From JBNARI01 sp049718765 (lineage in GTDB: Bacteria; Bacillota; Sulfobacillia; DUMF01), in the NCBI GenBank assembly GCA_049718765.1, contig JBNARI010000006.1, positions 1 to 64,000 of the forward strand: a stretch of 64,000 bases of DNA. Direction: 5' to 3'. The translations under genes and the position numbers were made by a program. The notes under the pieces were generated by a model. That model saw nothing but the letters and a program-made list of their open reading frames with translations. It was not told the origin of the DNA and made no database searches. Shown here in pieces: positions 1 through 8,008 of the stretch; the stretch's first letter is position 1, and every line of letters begins with the position of its first letter.

Positions 1-50
1 ACCCTCCTCGGCGTGTACTCATGGGGTTTCTGAATGAAACTTAGATCCAT
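1..50 (-). CDS. 5' fragment of an unidentified gene leaving the window
   Basis: An ATG at 50-48 follows a strong ribosome binding site, AAGGAGG, at 66-60 with a 9-base spacer. That site overlaps the stop codon of the alcohol dehydrogenase gene. The frame stays open to the window edge and starts MDLSFIQKPHEYTPRR. Position and spacing make it the next gene of the catabolic operon on this strand. Sixteen codons are too few to name a family. Confidence 0.55.
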   Translation of the reverse strand, partial: MDLSFIQKPHEYTPRR

Positions 51-64
51 CTAGTCATACCTCC

Positions 65-1084
65 TTAGATTTGTATTACTATCCTAAGGGCTTTGCCCGG
101 ATTTGACGCCATTGTTTCCATTCCCTCTTGGAGCCTTTCTAGCGGCAGTACCTCGGTCACGAGGGGCTTCAGGTCGATTTGGCCAGAAGCGCATAGCTTT
201 ATGCCGTTTTCGTAGTCAACGGGCCTCATTCCCCTGGAACCAACAAGGTCGATTTCCTTGTAGTACAGCAGGTAGTGGGGGAACCCGTCAACGCTTCGTG
301 CTCCAACGCCAAAGGCTACCACCACACCGCCTGGCCTCACCATCTCCATTGCCTCACGCAGCGTTTCCCCTTTGCCCACGCTTTCGATCACCACGTCTGC
401 ACCTTTGCCGCCCGTCAGACTGAGCACTTCGCTGACTGCGTCGCTTCCGCCTGCCCCGGCCACCTCGTCGGCGCCATACTTCCTGGCCAGGTCCAGCTTC
501 CACTGGCTCCTGGAGATGCCAATCACAGTCGAGGCTCCCCTGAGCTTGGCCACTCTGGTTTGGAGCAGTCCGGCTACGCCCTGTCCCACCACTGCCACCA
601 CATCCCCTGGCCTGATCTGGAACCTGTCGTGGCTGCGAAGCACCGTAGCCAGCACGTTTAGGCTTGTGCCGTCGATAAATGAGATTTCAGGCGGCAACTT
701 ATGCAACGCGTAAGCGGGAACAGCCACGAACTCGGCAAAGGAACCGTCGAACTCACGGCCAAACAGGCCTCCACGGTTGCACAAGTTCGTGGAACCGCTG
801 AAACAATACGGGCACTCCCTGCAAAACACCGCAGGGTTTATTACCACCCTGTCTCCAACCTCAAAACCTTGAACACCTTCACCCAAGGCGGCCACTTCGC
901 CGGTGGACTCGTGCCCCTGGACCCTGGGGTAACGAGTCTTCTCCTTGCCCATGTAGATCCCCACATCGGTGCCACAAATTGCAGTGGCCTTGACCCTCAA
1001 GAGCACTTCTCCTCGCTTTGGTTCGGGGCACGGAATTTCCTCGATCCTCAAGTCCTTGGGTGCGTGCAGCACTGCAGCTTTCAC
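65..1084 (-). CDS. Zinc-dependent medium-chain alcohol dehydrogenase (sorbitol/threonine dehydrogenase type)
   Basis: This is an NAD(P)-dependent MDR-family dehydrogenase that would oxidise a polyol, secondary alcohol or hydroxy acid in the cytoplasm. Visible motifs are the catalytic-zinc region ending in GHESTGEV, the structural-zinc cysteine cluster CRECPYCFSG with a fourth cysteine shortly after, and the nucleotide-binding GQGVAG followed by a long Rossmann half. I chose the GTG at 1084 because GAGAGGTGG lies just upstream; a TTG six codons earlier would put that site inside the gene. Length, about 339 residues, is normal. It is the last complete gene of the operon and sits behind its own palindromic sequences, so it is probably a catabolic step controlled by the neighbouring GntR regulator. 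The substrate cannot be read from sequence. Confidence 0.9.
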   Translation of the reverse strand: MKAAVLHAPKDLRIEEIPCPEPKRGEVLLRVKATAICGTDVGIYMGKEKTRYPRVQGHESTGEVAALGEGVQGFEVGDRVVINPAVFCRECPYCFSGSTNLCNRGGLFGREFDGSFAEFVAVPAYALHKLPPEISFIDGTSLNVLATVLRSHDRFQIRPGDVVAVVGQGVAGLLQTRVAKLRGASTVIGISRSQWKLDLARKYGADEVAGAGGSDAVSEVLSLTGGKGADVVIESVGKGETLREAMEMVRPGGVVVAFGVGARSVDGFPHYLLYYKEIDLVGSRGMRPVDYENGIKLCASGQIDLKPLVTEVLPLERLQEGMETMASNPGKALRIVIQI

Positions 1085-1142
1085 TCGCCCACCACCTCTC
1101 AATTATTCATTCCACTTTTGGCGCCAACTATCCAGCACCCAA

Positions 1143-1157
1143 GCCAGCTGAGCTGGC
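1143..1157. promoter_or_regulatory. 15-bp perfect palindrome before the dehydrogenase gene
   Basis: GCCAGCTGAGCTGGC is a perfect inverted repeat with a single central base. It lies in the 128-base gap between the GntR gene and the dehydrogenase gene. It may be a protein-binding site or a small hairpin with a CTGAG loop. No U-run follows on the minus strand, so termination there is doubtful. Confidence 0.4.
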
Positions 1158-1179
1158 GTTTTGCTGGTATTGCTTCCTT

Positions 1180-1192
1180 ATTGTCAGACCAT
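1180..1192. promoter_or_regulatory. Putative FadR/GntR operator, downstream copy
   Basis: ATTGTCAGACCAT matches the reverse complement of the perfect palindrome at 6419-6431 in 12 of 13 positions. It has the TGGTC-N-GACCA form typical of FadR-subfamily GntR operators, with one substitution. A second overlapping inverted repeat, GACCATCTGGTC, spans 1187-1198. The site lies just upstream of the dehydrogenase gene and downstream of the GntR gene. The presence of a FadR-family gene next to it supports the assignment. Confidence 0.55.
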
Positions 1193-1212
1193 CTGGTCCA
1201 AAAAAATTTCGG

Positions 1213-1974
1213 TCAATTGCTGGTGCGGTTACCGTTACCCTGCTGCGCAAGCAGCTCACGCAGAACCCTCTCCACGTCTTCCAGGTGCTCCCGCATGCCC
1301 CGGCGCGCTCCCTCTGGGTCCCTTCTCTTGATCGCTTCCAGTACCCTGCGATGGAACTCCAGGGACCTGGGTATGATTGCCGGGCTGCCCTTCACCACTG
1401 CTTCCATTTGCTCAGCTAGAAGCACCTTAACCGTCTGCAGCAGCTCAACCATAACGCTGTTTTGCGCAGCCTGCGCCAGCGCTAGGTGGAAATCCAGGTC
1501 TGCCTCTATGAACGCGTCAACGTCAGTTGCCATGCCCTCGTCCATCTGCCGAAACAACTTCTCCATGTCCTCGATGTCCTCTTGGTTGGCCCTGGCTGCC
1601 GCTAGGCCCGCCAGTTCCACCTCAATGATCTGCCTGGCCTCGAACAGCTCCTGGATGTTAGTACGCAACAGCACCAACCGGTAATTGAGGGGTTCCTGGA
1701 AGAAAGTGCGGCTGTCCACCGCTACAAACGTGCCTTCACGGCTCCTCGTTATCACGCCAATCGAAGACAGGGCCTTAAGCGCCTCCCTCACCGAGGTACG
1801 CCCTACGTTGAGCATGGCGCTCAATTCCCTCTCTGGGGGTAACCTATCTCCCGGTTTTAAATCGCCTTCCACTATCAGGGACTTTATTTGCTCTACGATG
1901 GCGTCCGACAGTGTGCTCCTCTTTACCGGCTTTAGCTTCAAGTTTCCACCCTCGCTCTGAGAGGCTTTCCCCAT
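1213..1974 (-). CDS. FadR/GntR-family transcriptional regulator with FCD domain
   Basis: The N-terminal winged helix (about residues 15-85) is a classic GntR domain: SDAIVEQIKSLIVEG, then GDRLPPERELSAMLNVGRTSVREAL. The remaining 160 residues are helical like an FCD ligand-binding domain, with the conserved EARQIIEVELAGLAA and HLALAQAAQN segments that usually bind a small carboxylate. Total length, 253 residues, fits the FadR subfamily. The ATG at 1974 has GGAAGGG about 14 bases upstream; an internal TTG near 1943, preceded by GAGGGTGG, is an alternative start. The gene sits within the operon it probably controls, and two matching palindromes lie before the operon and before the dehydrogenase gene. 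The ligand is probably the imported substrate or a breakdown product. Confidence 0.9.
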   Translation of the reverse strand: MGKASQSEGGNLKLKPVKRSTLSDAIVEQIKSLIVEGDLKPGDRLPPERELSAMLNVGRTSVREALKALSSIGVITRSREGTFVAVDSRTFFQEPLNYRLVLLRTNIQELFEARQIIEVELAGLAAARANQEDIEDMEKLFRQMDEGMATDVDAFIEADLDFHLALAQAAQNSVMVELLQTVKVLLAEQMEAVVKGSPAIIPRSLEFHRRVLEAIKRRDPEGARRGMREHLEDVERVLRELLAQQGNGNRTSN

Positions 1975-1979
1975 CTATT

Positions 1980-3194
1980 TTACATATTCCCTTCCAAAAG
2001 GTACAGCAGTTCTCTCAACACTTCAGCTGAAAACTCGTCCGAATTAACGTGACTCTGCACCTGTCTACAAATAACCTGGGGATTATGAACGGTTTCACTG
2101 ACTCCTCTCCAAAACGCCTGCTGACAACTGGGGTCAAACCATCCCTCGGGGCCCCCGGGTTTGTCCAACCCCGAAAACCCACCCATGGGAACCAGCATCA
2201 CTGTCCGGGCCGTGCACTTGTTCAGCTTCTCCCCGACCACCCGACCGCAAACCAGGTTCTCCTCGGGTGTCGTTCTCATCAACGTGTTTTGCACGTTGTG
2301 CCGCCACAACCTCCTTCCTTGGTACTTGGGGGGCACAGCCTCCCCCCAGAAATTCACGAAGTCGCATGCCCCAGGCGCAAGCACCAAGGGCACCCCTCCA
2401 CTGATGGCTGCCTCCAGCCTGTCTGGACCCGCATCGAACACCCCGCCTACGAGGTTGTTCATGACCTCGTTTAGCGTCACATCTAGCACTGCAGATACCC
2501 CACCTTGACGAACTGTCTCCTCAAGGGCTCTCCCGCCGTACCCGTTGGCGTGAAACCCGAGCACGTCGTACCCGCGCTCCTCCAGCGCCGCCTTGCAGCG
2601 CTCCACCAGCCCTTGGGTAAGGCCCAGCATGCTCATGCAAACCGTACCCTTGACCACACGGCACGCAGGCATCCAACCACGCATCATGCCGGCCAGCGCA
2701 GCTGCGGCAGAGGCGAAGACTCCTTTGGTGAACTCGTTGAGGGAGGCATCGCATACTGTGTTCACTACCACCATATCCGTGGTACCGACAACGTCCCTGA
2801 GGTTCACGGCAGCTGCCGCCGAAACCAACACCTTGGGCAATCCCCTGGGCAAACGCCGCATGACCCTTGAGGCAAGCAGAGTGCCGTTGGCTCCACCCAA
2901 TGCAATGACCCCTGCAACGACCTTGTCCTTCACCAGCTCCGCGGCTATAGCTCCCACGCCGGTCGCCATCACTTCCAGCGCTTCACCCCTGGGCAGGGAA
3001 GCCACCTTGGGGAACTCCGTTCCCGCCTTGCGTGCTACTTCCTCGGGAGAGACATTAGCCCAGCTAACACCCACGTTCTTCAAGCAACTGGCATCCACGA
3101 TCAGGGGTTCCAACCCGTTCTGCACCAGCGCCTCCCTGAGGAAGTCCACTTCCTGCAGCTTGCTATCTAGCGTACCGAAAAGCAGCACCTTCAT
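1980..3194 (-). CDS. UPF0261 / Tm-1-like ATP-binding protein
   Basis: About 404 residues match the UPF0261 family, the N-terminal half of the plant Tm-1 viral-resistance protein. The N-terminus (LLFGTLDSKLQEVDFLREAL), a glycine-rich GVIALGGANGTLLASRVM segment around residue 95-115, and the central GFHANGYGGRALEE region are recognisable. Its ATG overlaps the stop of the upstream TIM-barrel gene by four bases (ATGA), which implies translational coupling and perhaps a complex. In plants the two halves are fused in one chain; here they are adjacent subunits. The bacterial reaction is not established. With a symporter, regulator and dehydrogenase in the same operon, it is probably a catabolic enzyme rather than a defence protein. 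Confidence 0.85.
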   Translation of the reverse strand: MKVLLFGTLDSKLQEVDFLREALVQNGLEPLIVDASCLKNVGVSWANVSPEEVARKAGTEFPKVASLPRGEALEVMATGVGAIAAELVKDKVVAGVIALGGANGTLLASRVMRRLPRGLPKVLVSAAAAVNLRDVVGTTDMVVVNTVCDASLNEFTKGVFASAAAALAGMMRGWMPACRVVKGTVCMSMLGLTQGLVERCKAALEERGYDVLGFHANGYGGRALEETVRQGGVSAVLDVTLNEVMNNLVGGVFDAGPDRLEAAISGGVPLVLAPGACDFVNFWGEAVPPKYQGRRLWRHNVQNTLMRTTPEENLVCGRVVGEKLNKCTARTVMLVPMGGFSGLDKPGGPEGWFDPSCQQAFWRGVSETVHNPQVICRQVQSHVNSDEFSAEVLRELLYLLEGNM

Positions 3195-4030
3195 TTCAGG
3201 GAAATCCCCTTGTACTCCTCGGTGACTTCCTTAATGCCCTTCTCAACCGGGAACCTTTCGCCGCTTGAACCCGCCATGAACCCGACAAGCCCCTTGGTGC
3301 GTCGCAGTACGTACTCGAAGTCCTTGGGGAAGGCGATGGGACCTCCGTGACAAATCACCAACACGTCGGGATTGCGACCTTTTGCGGCATCTATTATTGC
3401 CTGGGTCTTCCTCACAGCGTCGTCCAGGCTAATGGCAGTCAAGGAACCAACGCTTCCGCCCACTGAGTTACCCATATGGGCAATAATCATATCTGCTCCA
3501 GCGTCCACCATCTTCACTGCTTCCTCTGGGCTCGTCACGAAAGCCTCAGTGAAGAGGTCCCGCTCCCTGGCCATCCTGATCATTTCCACTTCGGCATCGT
3601 AACGCAGCCCGGTCTCCTCTAGCACCTGCCTGAAAGTGCCGTCTATGAGGGCAATGGTGGGGCAATTGTGCACTCCCGAAAACCCCACTTCCTTCACCTT
3701 GTCCAGCAGCCTACCCATATCCCTGGTCGGGTCAGTCCCCAGCAAGCCGGCAATGACCGGCACTTCCTTCACAATCGGGATAATCTCCCTTTCACCCAGC
3801 TCCAGGGTGAGGGCATTGTTGTCACAAATGGGAAGGTACGCCGCCATGGAACTCAACCCGGCCATCCGGTACCGGGCCAGGCCGTAAGTTGCTATGAGGT
3901 CGGCACCCCCCTTCTCCGCGAACTTAGCCGAAATGCCAATGCCAGCGCCTACCAGGTATATGGGCCTAGCTGCTGCAATTTCCCTGTGCAGCCTCTCAAG
4001 CACTCCCGCCCTGTTGTACTGCTTGCCCAA
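3191..4030 (-). CDS. Phosphoenolpyruvate hydrolase-like TIM-barrel protein (Tm-1 C-terminal half)
   Basis: This protein of about 279 residues matches the PEP_hydrolase-like TIM-barrel family found as the second half of Tm-1. Visible features are the N-terminal GAGIGISAKFAEKGGADLI strand-helix, HNCPTIALIDG mid-protein, IAHMGNSVGGSVGS, and VICHGGPIA followed by the C-terminal phosphate-site-like FMAGSSGERFPVE. I place the start at the TTG at 4030 because GGGAGG at 4044-4039 is correctly spaced from it; a GTG at 4039 overlaps that site. The stop overlaps the UPF0261 start. The family name comes from a reported activity and should not be read as proof of PEP hydrolysis here. Confidence 0.85.
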   Translation of the reverse strand: MGKQYNRAGVLERLHREIAAARPIYLVGAGIGISAKFAEKGGADLIATYGLARYRMAGLSSMAAYLPICDNNALTLELGEREIIPIVKEVPVIAGLLGTDPTRDMGRLLDKVKEVGFSGVHNCPTIALIDGTFRQVLEETGLRYDAEVEMIRMARERDLFTEAFVTSPEEAVKMVDAGADMIIAHMGNSVGGSVGSLTAISLDDAVRKTQAIIDAAKGRNPDVLVICHGGPIAFPKDFEYVLRRTKGLVGFMAGSSGERFPVEKGIKEVTEEYKGISLK

Positions 4031-4067
4031 TCCCAACACCTCCCATTTTGGCTGACTCTCTCACACC

Positions 4068-4093
4068 AGAGGGGTGGAGGAGTCCACCCCTCT
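4068..4093. other. Intercistronic hairpin in the catabolic operon
   Basis: Arms 4068-4078 and 4083-4093 (AGAGGGGTGGA and its exact complement) form an 11-bp stem with a 4-base loop, between the symporter stop and the TIM-barrel start. No U-run follows on the transcribed strand, so it is more likely an mRNA-stabilising or processing element than a full terminator. Confidence 0.6.
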
Positions 4094-4121
4094 TGAACTA
4101 GCCTCCAGTCACCAACACGCT

Positions 4122-5762
4122 TCATTCGAGGTTTTCAGCAGGCTCAAAGGCGCGCACTATGCTCTTGTTCCTGAACACCTTGAGCATCCACTTCTCATAG
4201 GCAGGTATCCTTATCCAGGGTTTGGACAGCCTGTAGAACAGCTTGGCGTGCTCGAACAACTCGCCGTGGGCCACAGCAGCAACGGCAGTCTCACCCACCT
4301 CGTAGATCTTCACACGGTCACCACTGACCTCCACGTTCTTGCGCTTTTCAGGCCACCAGGGCCCAGTAGCGCGGCTGATTAGACTCACCAGCACGTAGAG
4401 CACGCAGGAAACAATGGGCGTGAGGAACATGGGGTGAGCAACAGTCTTCCACATCTCGGAGAAGACGCCCCAGTAAAGCCCGAACACTATACCAGCACCG
4501 CAACCCACCAGCGCTCCTTCCTTGGTGCCACCCTTCCAGAAGAACGTGAGGATGACCACGGGAAGCAAAGCACCTATGAACGTGGACATCAGGGCTAGAG
4601 CGTACAGGGCACCCTGCCTGTACCCAAGGGCCATCACCAGGCACAGTAGACCGATGAGCAGCGTAGACCATTGTGCAATGGACAGCAGGCTCTTTTCGTT
4701 TGTCTTGCGCAGCCTGGGGATTATGTCCCTGGCTATAATGGTCGCTGCGCCCATGATGTTGGCGTCCGCGGTGGACTGTGTGGCCGCAAGCACGCCCATC
4801 ATGATCAGCGCCGCCAGCCAAGTAGGCATCACGCCCAGCAGTTTGCCGAACACCAGCTGCGGGTTATCCAACTTGCCGAGGTAAGCCCTCATATACATGC
4901 CGGACAAGGGCATCACTATGCCAAAGGGCACCACGAACAATACTGCCCAGATCCAGCCCCTAACTGTTCTTGCTTCGGTCCTACCAGTGATGGCACGCTG
5001 CCAGTAGTACGGGTTGGCCACAGCGAAGGTTATGTTCATCCAGATCAAGCCAAAGATCGACGGGAACAGCCATCGGCTGAACTTGTGACCGCCCACTGGA
5101 AAGTTGAGCAGCTGGGGAGGAAGCGGGTTCGGTCCCTTGGTCAGGTAATCCAACCCACCGAACTTACTGAACAGGAATATGGGCAGGAATATATAGATGA
5201 CGCCTGCTGCAATGAAGAACTGGATTGCGTCGGTGAGCATGGTAGCCCACATTCCACCAGTGTACATGTAAAGGATTGTCGAGACGCCCACTATGAAGGC
5301 GCTGGTGGTGTATGACCAACCAGTCCATCCAGAAAGGATGTTTGCAGCACCTACGAACTGGCCCATGCCACTGAACACAAGTCCAAGGATTGCGCCGATT
5401 GACACGATTAGTCGAACCTGGGGCCCAAACAACGCGCCAAGCCACTCAGTGCTGGTGTAAGTACCGCTGCGTCTGGCAAAGCGCGCCACTAGGAGCAAGA
5501 ATATGGTGTTGGCGATGCACCATCCCCACGCGCCCCACACTGCGCCCCAGCCATAGGTATAGGCATCCGCAGGGTACCCAGACACCGTGGTGCCAGCCAG
5601 CTGGAACGCCGCAGCGCCGGCTGCAATCATTAGCACGTTTGCTTCGCGTCCGGTCACCAGGTAATCCTCAGCAGTGCGGTTCCACCTGGAAACGTACACA
5701 CCAATAACGATCATTGCAATCAAGTACGCAAAGGATAACGCCACTCCAACTCCTTGGCTCAC
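4122..5762 (-). CDS. Sodium:solute symporter (SSS family)
   Basis: The protein has about 13 hydrophobic segments and the SSS signature region: an N-terminal helix, SRWNRTAEDYLVTGREAN, then a helix with FQLAGTTVSGYPADAYTYGWGA. A cytoplasmic tail of about 80 residues follows the last membrane segment. The family couples inward sodium movement to uptake of sugars, carboxylates, vitamins or amino acids; the substrate is not recognisable. GGGAGGA is well spaced from a GTG at 5762, which I use; ATG codons at 5777 and 5768 lie on or against that site. As the transporter of the operon it defines the imported compound that the UPF0261/TIM-barrel pair and the dehydrogenase would process. Confidence 0.9.
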   Translation of the reverse strand: MSQGVGVALSFAYLIAMIVIGVYVSRWNRTAEDYLVTGREANVLMIAAGAAAFQLAGTTVSGYPADAYTYGWGAVWGAWGWCIANTIFLLLVARFARRSGTYTSTEWLGALFGPQVRLIVSIGAILGLVFSGMGQFVGAANILSGWTGWSYTTSAFIVGVSTILYMYTGGMWATMLTDAIQFFIAAGVIYIFLPIFLFSKFGGLDYLTKGPNPLPPQLLNFPVGGHKFSRWLFPSIFGLIWMNITFAVANPYYWQRAITGRTEARTVRGWIWAVLFVVPFGIVMPLSGMYMRAYLGKLDNPQLVFGKLLGVMPTWLAALIMMGVLAATQSTADANIMGAATIIARDIIPRLRKTNEKSLLSIAQWSTLLIGLLCLVMALGYRQGALYALALMSTFIGALLPVVILTFFWKGGTKEGALVGCGAGIVFGLYWGVFSEMWKTVAHPMFLTPIVSCVLYVLVSLISRATGPWWPEKRKNVEVSGDRVKIYEVGETAVAAVAHGELFEHAKLFYRLSKPWIRIPAYEKWMLKVFRNKSIVRAFEPAENLE

Positions 5763-5795
5763 ATTCATTCCTCCCATTCAACCAGTATGGCAAAC

Positions 5796-6275
5796 TTACC
5801 GTGCAGCCTTTTCGCCAGAGTACTCCGCCACTGCTTCCCGGCCCTTGTCCGTCAGCTTCACGTATTTGCGCACCTGGCCGTAGGAGTCTATTAGCCCGTC
5901 CTCCTCCAGGTTGGCAGTAACGGAAATAACCTTGCCGCTGGACAATCCAGTCTTCGCGATCACCCTTCCAATGTGGCAGCTTCCGCCCTCTTCGGCAATA
6001 GCCTTCAATACCGCAACATCGTCAGCAATAAGCTTGTACTTCTTTGTCTTGAGTTCCTCAAGCGCAGACAGTTTCCGCCCTTTGTCAGTGAGCTCGAAGG
6101 TCAGCATGTCCAGGAACACGGGCCCCTTGGGCTTGATGTAGCCAGCCTTCTCTAACTCCTGGGACAGCGCCCACGCTTCTTCCCCGTCAATCCCAAGGTA
6201 GTCCACAAGGTCGCTCAAGGTGTTATGCCCTGTGCCGATCACAGTAAGTATTTCCCTTGTCGAAATTTCCTTCAC
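5796..6275 (-). CDS. Tandem winged-helix DNA-binding protein
   Basis: I do not recognise a named family. The 159 residues form two similar winged-helix units: residues 1-75 (DLVDYLGIDGEEAWALSQELEKAGYI, ending FELTDKGRKL) and residues 85-150 (GRVIAKTGLSSGKVISVTANLEEDGLI, ending VKLTDKGREAV). No ligand domain is attached. The GTG start has AGGGGGGT just upstream. It is the first gene of the catabolic operon, 33 bases ahead of the symporter start, so it may be a second, pathway-specific regulator. It could also be a small structural DNA-binding protein. Confidence 0.7.
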   Translation of the reverse strand: MKEISTREILTVIGTGHNTLSDLVDYLGIDGEEAWALSQELEKAGYIKPKGPVFLDMLTFELTDKGRKLSALEELKTKKYKLIADDVAVLKAIAEEGGSCHIGRVIAKTGLSSGKVISVTANLEEDGLIDSYGQVRKYVKLTDKGREAVAEYSGEKAAR

Positions 6276-6418
6276 TCTTCTACCCCCCTACTTCTGTCAG
6301 TTTGTCTCAGCGGCGCCAGCTTTCTGCGATCCCACCCCTTTCCTCTATTTCTGCCACAAAGGTGCTTTTTCCATACAATGTGACCGTGGGCTACAGATTC
6401 TGATACGCTGTTTATGCT

Positions 6419-6431
6419 ATGGTCTGACCAT
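6419..6431. promoter_or_regulatory. Putative FadR/GntR operator, operon-head copy
   Basis: ATGGTCTGACCAT is a perfect 13-bp palindrome of the TGGTC-N-GACCA form bound by FadR-subfamily GntR regulators. It lies in the 210-base gap (6276-6485) between the start of the winged-helix gene and the end of cheB, where the operon promoter must be. A near copy occurs at 1180-1192. I see no convincing -35/-10 pair and no clear terminator in the rest of this gap. Confidence 0.6.
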
Positions 6432-6485
6432 TTTTCATATTCTACTTCCCTCCCAAAAATCCTTCTGACTCCTCCATTTTTTTGC

Positions 6486-7496
6486 TCACTTGGGGAGAAT
6501 GTGGTTCACAAGCTCCTGAACTGCACTTGGTATCCTGTCCAAGGGAAGCACGTGTTCCGCATGGCCGCTTTCTATGACCGACCTGGGCATGCTGAACACC
6601 ACTGATGTGGCCTCGTCCTGGACTATTGTCCTGCCCCCAGCAGCCCTAATGGCGGCCATGCCCCTGGTGCCGTCGTTTCCCATACCTGTGAGCACTATCC
6701 CGACGGTGCGGGGGCCAAACGATTCGGCCACTGAATACATCATTACGTCAATGCATGGGATGTATTGGGCAGGGGAGTGGTCGCAGGTAACCCTTCCTTC
6801 TGGAGAGATCACTATATGGCTGTCGCCTGGCGCCACAAGGGCAAGACCCTCAAGCAGGGCTTCACCCCCATGTGCTTCCCTCACCTCAAGGCTGCTATGC
6901 CTGTCCAAGCGCTTGGCAAAGGAGGCCGTGAACCCTGGGGGCATGTGCTGGGTGATTAGCAATCCCGCAGGCAGGTCGCCAGGCAGAGCAGCCACTATCC
7001 TTTCCACGGCGCTGGGCCCCCCGGTGGAGGCGCCAATTGCTACCACCACTCTGGCGGTGCGCCTGGGGGTCGCCTTTACAGCTAAGGCACGCTCAGGGAC
7101 TTGCACCTTCACCTTGGCAGAAGCTGCGGCTTTCACCTTGGCAACCAGCTCCACCCTGGCAGTCTGGGTGAGCCTCCCCTTGCTCTTGGCCAGAAAATCC
7201 ACCGCTCCCAACGCCAAGGCTTCTAAAGCCTTGTCGCTGCGCTCATCCTCAGCAGCGAACACAATCACTGGCACTGGTTTGCTGGCCATTATCCGGCGCA
7301 GTGCTTCAATCCCGTCCATCACGGGCATATTGAGGTCCATGGTAACAACGTCCGGTCCCAGGGCAACCACTTTTTGAAGGGCTTCGTAACCATCCTTGGC
7401 CGTGTCAACCACCTGGATTTCCGGATCAGACTCTAACATCAGTGCAATCAGCTTCCTGGCAAACTCAGAGTCGTCTACCACCAATACCCTAATCAA
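6486..7496 (-). CDS. cheB: CheB chemoreceptor methylesterase/deamidase
   Basis: The protein removes methyl groups from, and can deamidate, chemoreceptor glutamates when phosphorylated by CheA. The N-terminal receiver has acidic residues D8/D9, phospho-acceptor D54 (in VVTMDLNMPVMDG) and a conserved lysine (FLAKSKGR). The C-terminal esterase carries the catalytic triad regions AIGASTGGPSA (serine), ITQHMPPGF (histidine) and GMGNDGTRGM (aspartate). I chose the TTG at 7496: GGGAGGT lies 7 bases upstream and the start overlaps the cheD stop as TTGA. It is the last gene of the chemotaxis operon. No cheR partner is present in the window. Confidence 0.95.
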   Translation of the reverse strand: MIRVLVVDDSEFARKLIALMLESDPEIQVVDTAKDGYEALQKVVALGPDVVTMDLNMPVMDGIEALRRIMASKPVPVIVFAAEDERSDKALEALALGAVDFLAKSKGRLTQTARVELVAKVKAAASAKVKVQVPERALAVKATPRRTARVVVAIGASTGGPSAVERIVAALPGDLPAGLLITQHMPPGFTASFAKRLDRHSSLEVREAHGGEALLEGLALVAPGDSHIVISPEGRVTCDHSPAQYIPCIDVMMYSVAESFGPRTVGIVLTGMGNDGTRGMAAIRAAGGRTIVQDEATSVVFSMPRSVIESGHAEHVLPLDRIPSAVQELVNHILPK

Positions 7497-8008
7497 ATCC
7501 AAACCTCCCGGTTGTCGCCGTAGCTCACCTTCATTGCCATCGACGGCACCATCAGGTAAATGGTACGCCCACATCTTCCCCCTATGTCGCTGCCCACGAC
7601 AGGTATCCCAATCCTTTCAAGGGCGCTCTCGACAGCTGCTACGTTCAACTTTCCCACTTCTAGAGCCCCTGAGGTGATAGAGGAGAAGAGATTGGCCCCG
7701 CCAGCCAGCTTCGCACGGATCCTCATGGGATTGGCGCCAGCGCACACCAGCATCCTTTGAAGCTCGGGTACTGCCCTGTCAGCGTACTTGGCCGGGAGCA
7801 CGCTCGAACAGTTGCAGTTGCCGCCAGAAGAAGGCAAGAACACGTGGGCCATTCCAGCCACACAACAAAGGGGGTCGAACAAGGCCAATATCACGCAGGA
7901 GCCAACGCCGAAGGCCACAAGACATCCGCTGCCCTGCACCACTCTCATTTCGCCGGTCCGCACAACGCTTTCCCGCTCTGCACAAACGGAGGCCCTCATT
8001 GCCTTCAT
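7493..8008 (-). CDS. cheD: CheD chemoreceptor glutamine deamidase
   Basis: CheD converts receptor glutamines to glutamates and binds CheC, whose phosphatase activity it stimulates. The catalytic pair is visible: C38 in GVGSCVILALFD and H55 in GMAHVFLP, with the 17-residue spacing seen in the well-studied Thermotoga protein. The length of 171 residues is slightly over the usual because of about 20 extra N-terminal residues. The ATG overlaps the cheC stop (ATGA). A second in-frame ATG three codons later is possible. Placement between cheC and cheB fits the Bacillus/Thermotoga-type adaptation system, in which CheC, CheD and CheY-P form a feedback loop. Confidence 0.95.
   Translation of the reverse strand: MKAMRASVCAERESVVRTGEMRVVQGSGCLVAFGVGSCVILALFDPLCCVAGMAHVFLPSSGGNCNCSSVLPAKYADRAVPELQRMLVCAGANPMRIRAKLAGGANLFSSITSGALEVGKLNVAAVESALERIGIPVVGSDIGGRCGRTIYLMVPSMAMKVSYGDNREVWI

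Noticed and set aside
701..1684. Open frame of 327 codons on the plus strand
   Set aside because: It crosses the dehydrogenase and GntR genes in antisense and has no recognisable domain.
3191..4030. Antiviral role for the Tm-1-like pair
   Set aside because: The plant protein binds a viral replicase, but here the genes sit with a symporter, a regulator and a dehydrogenase, which indicates metabolism.
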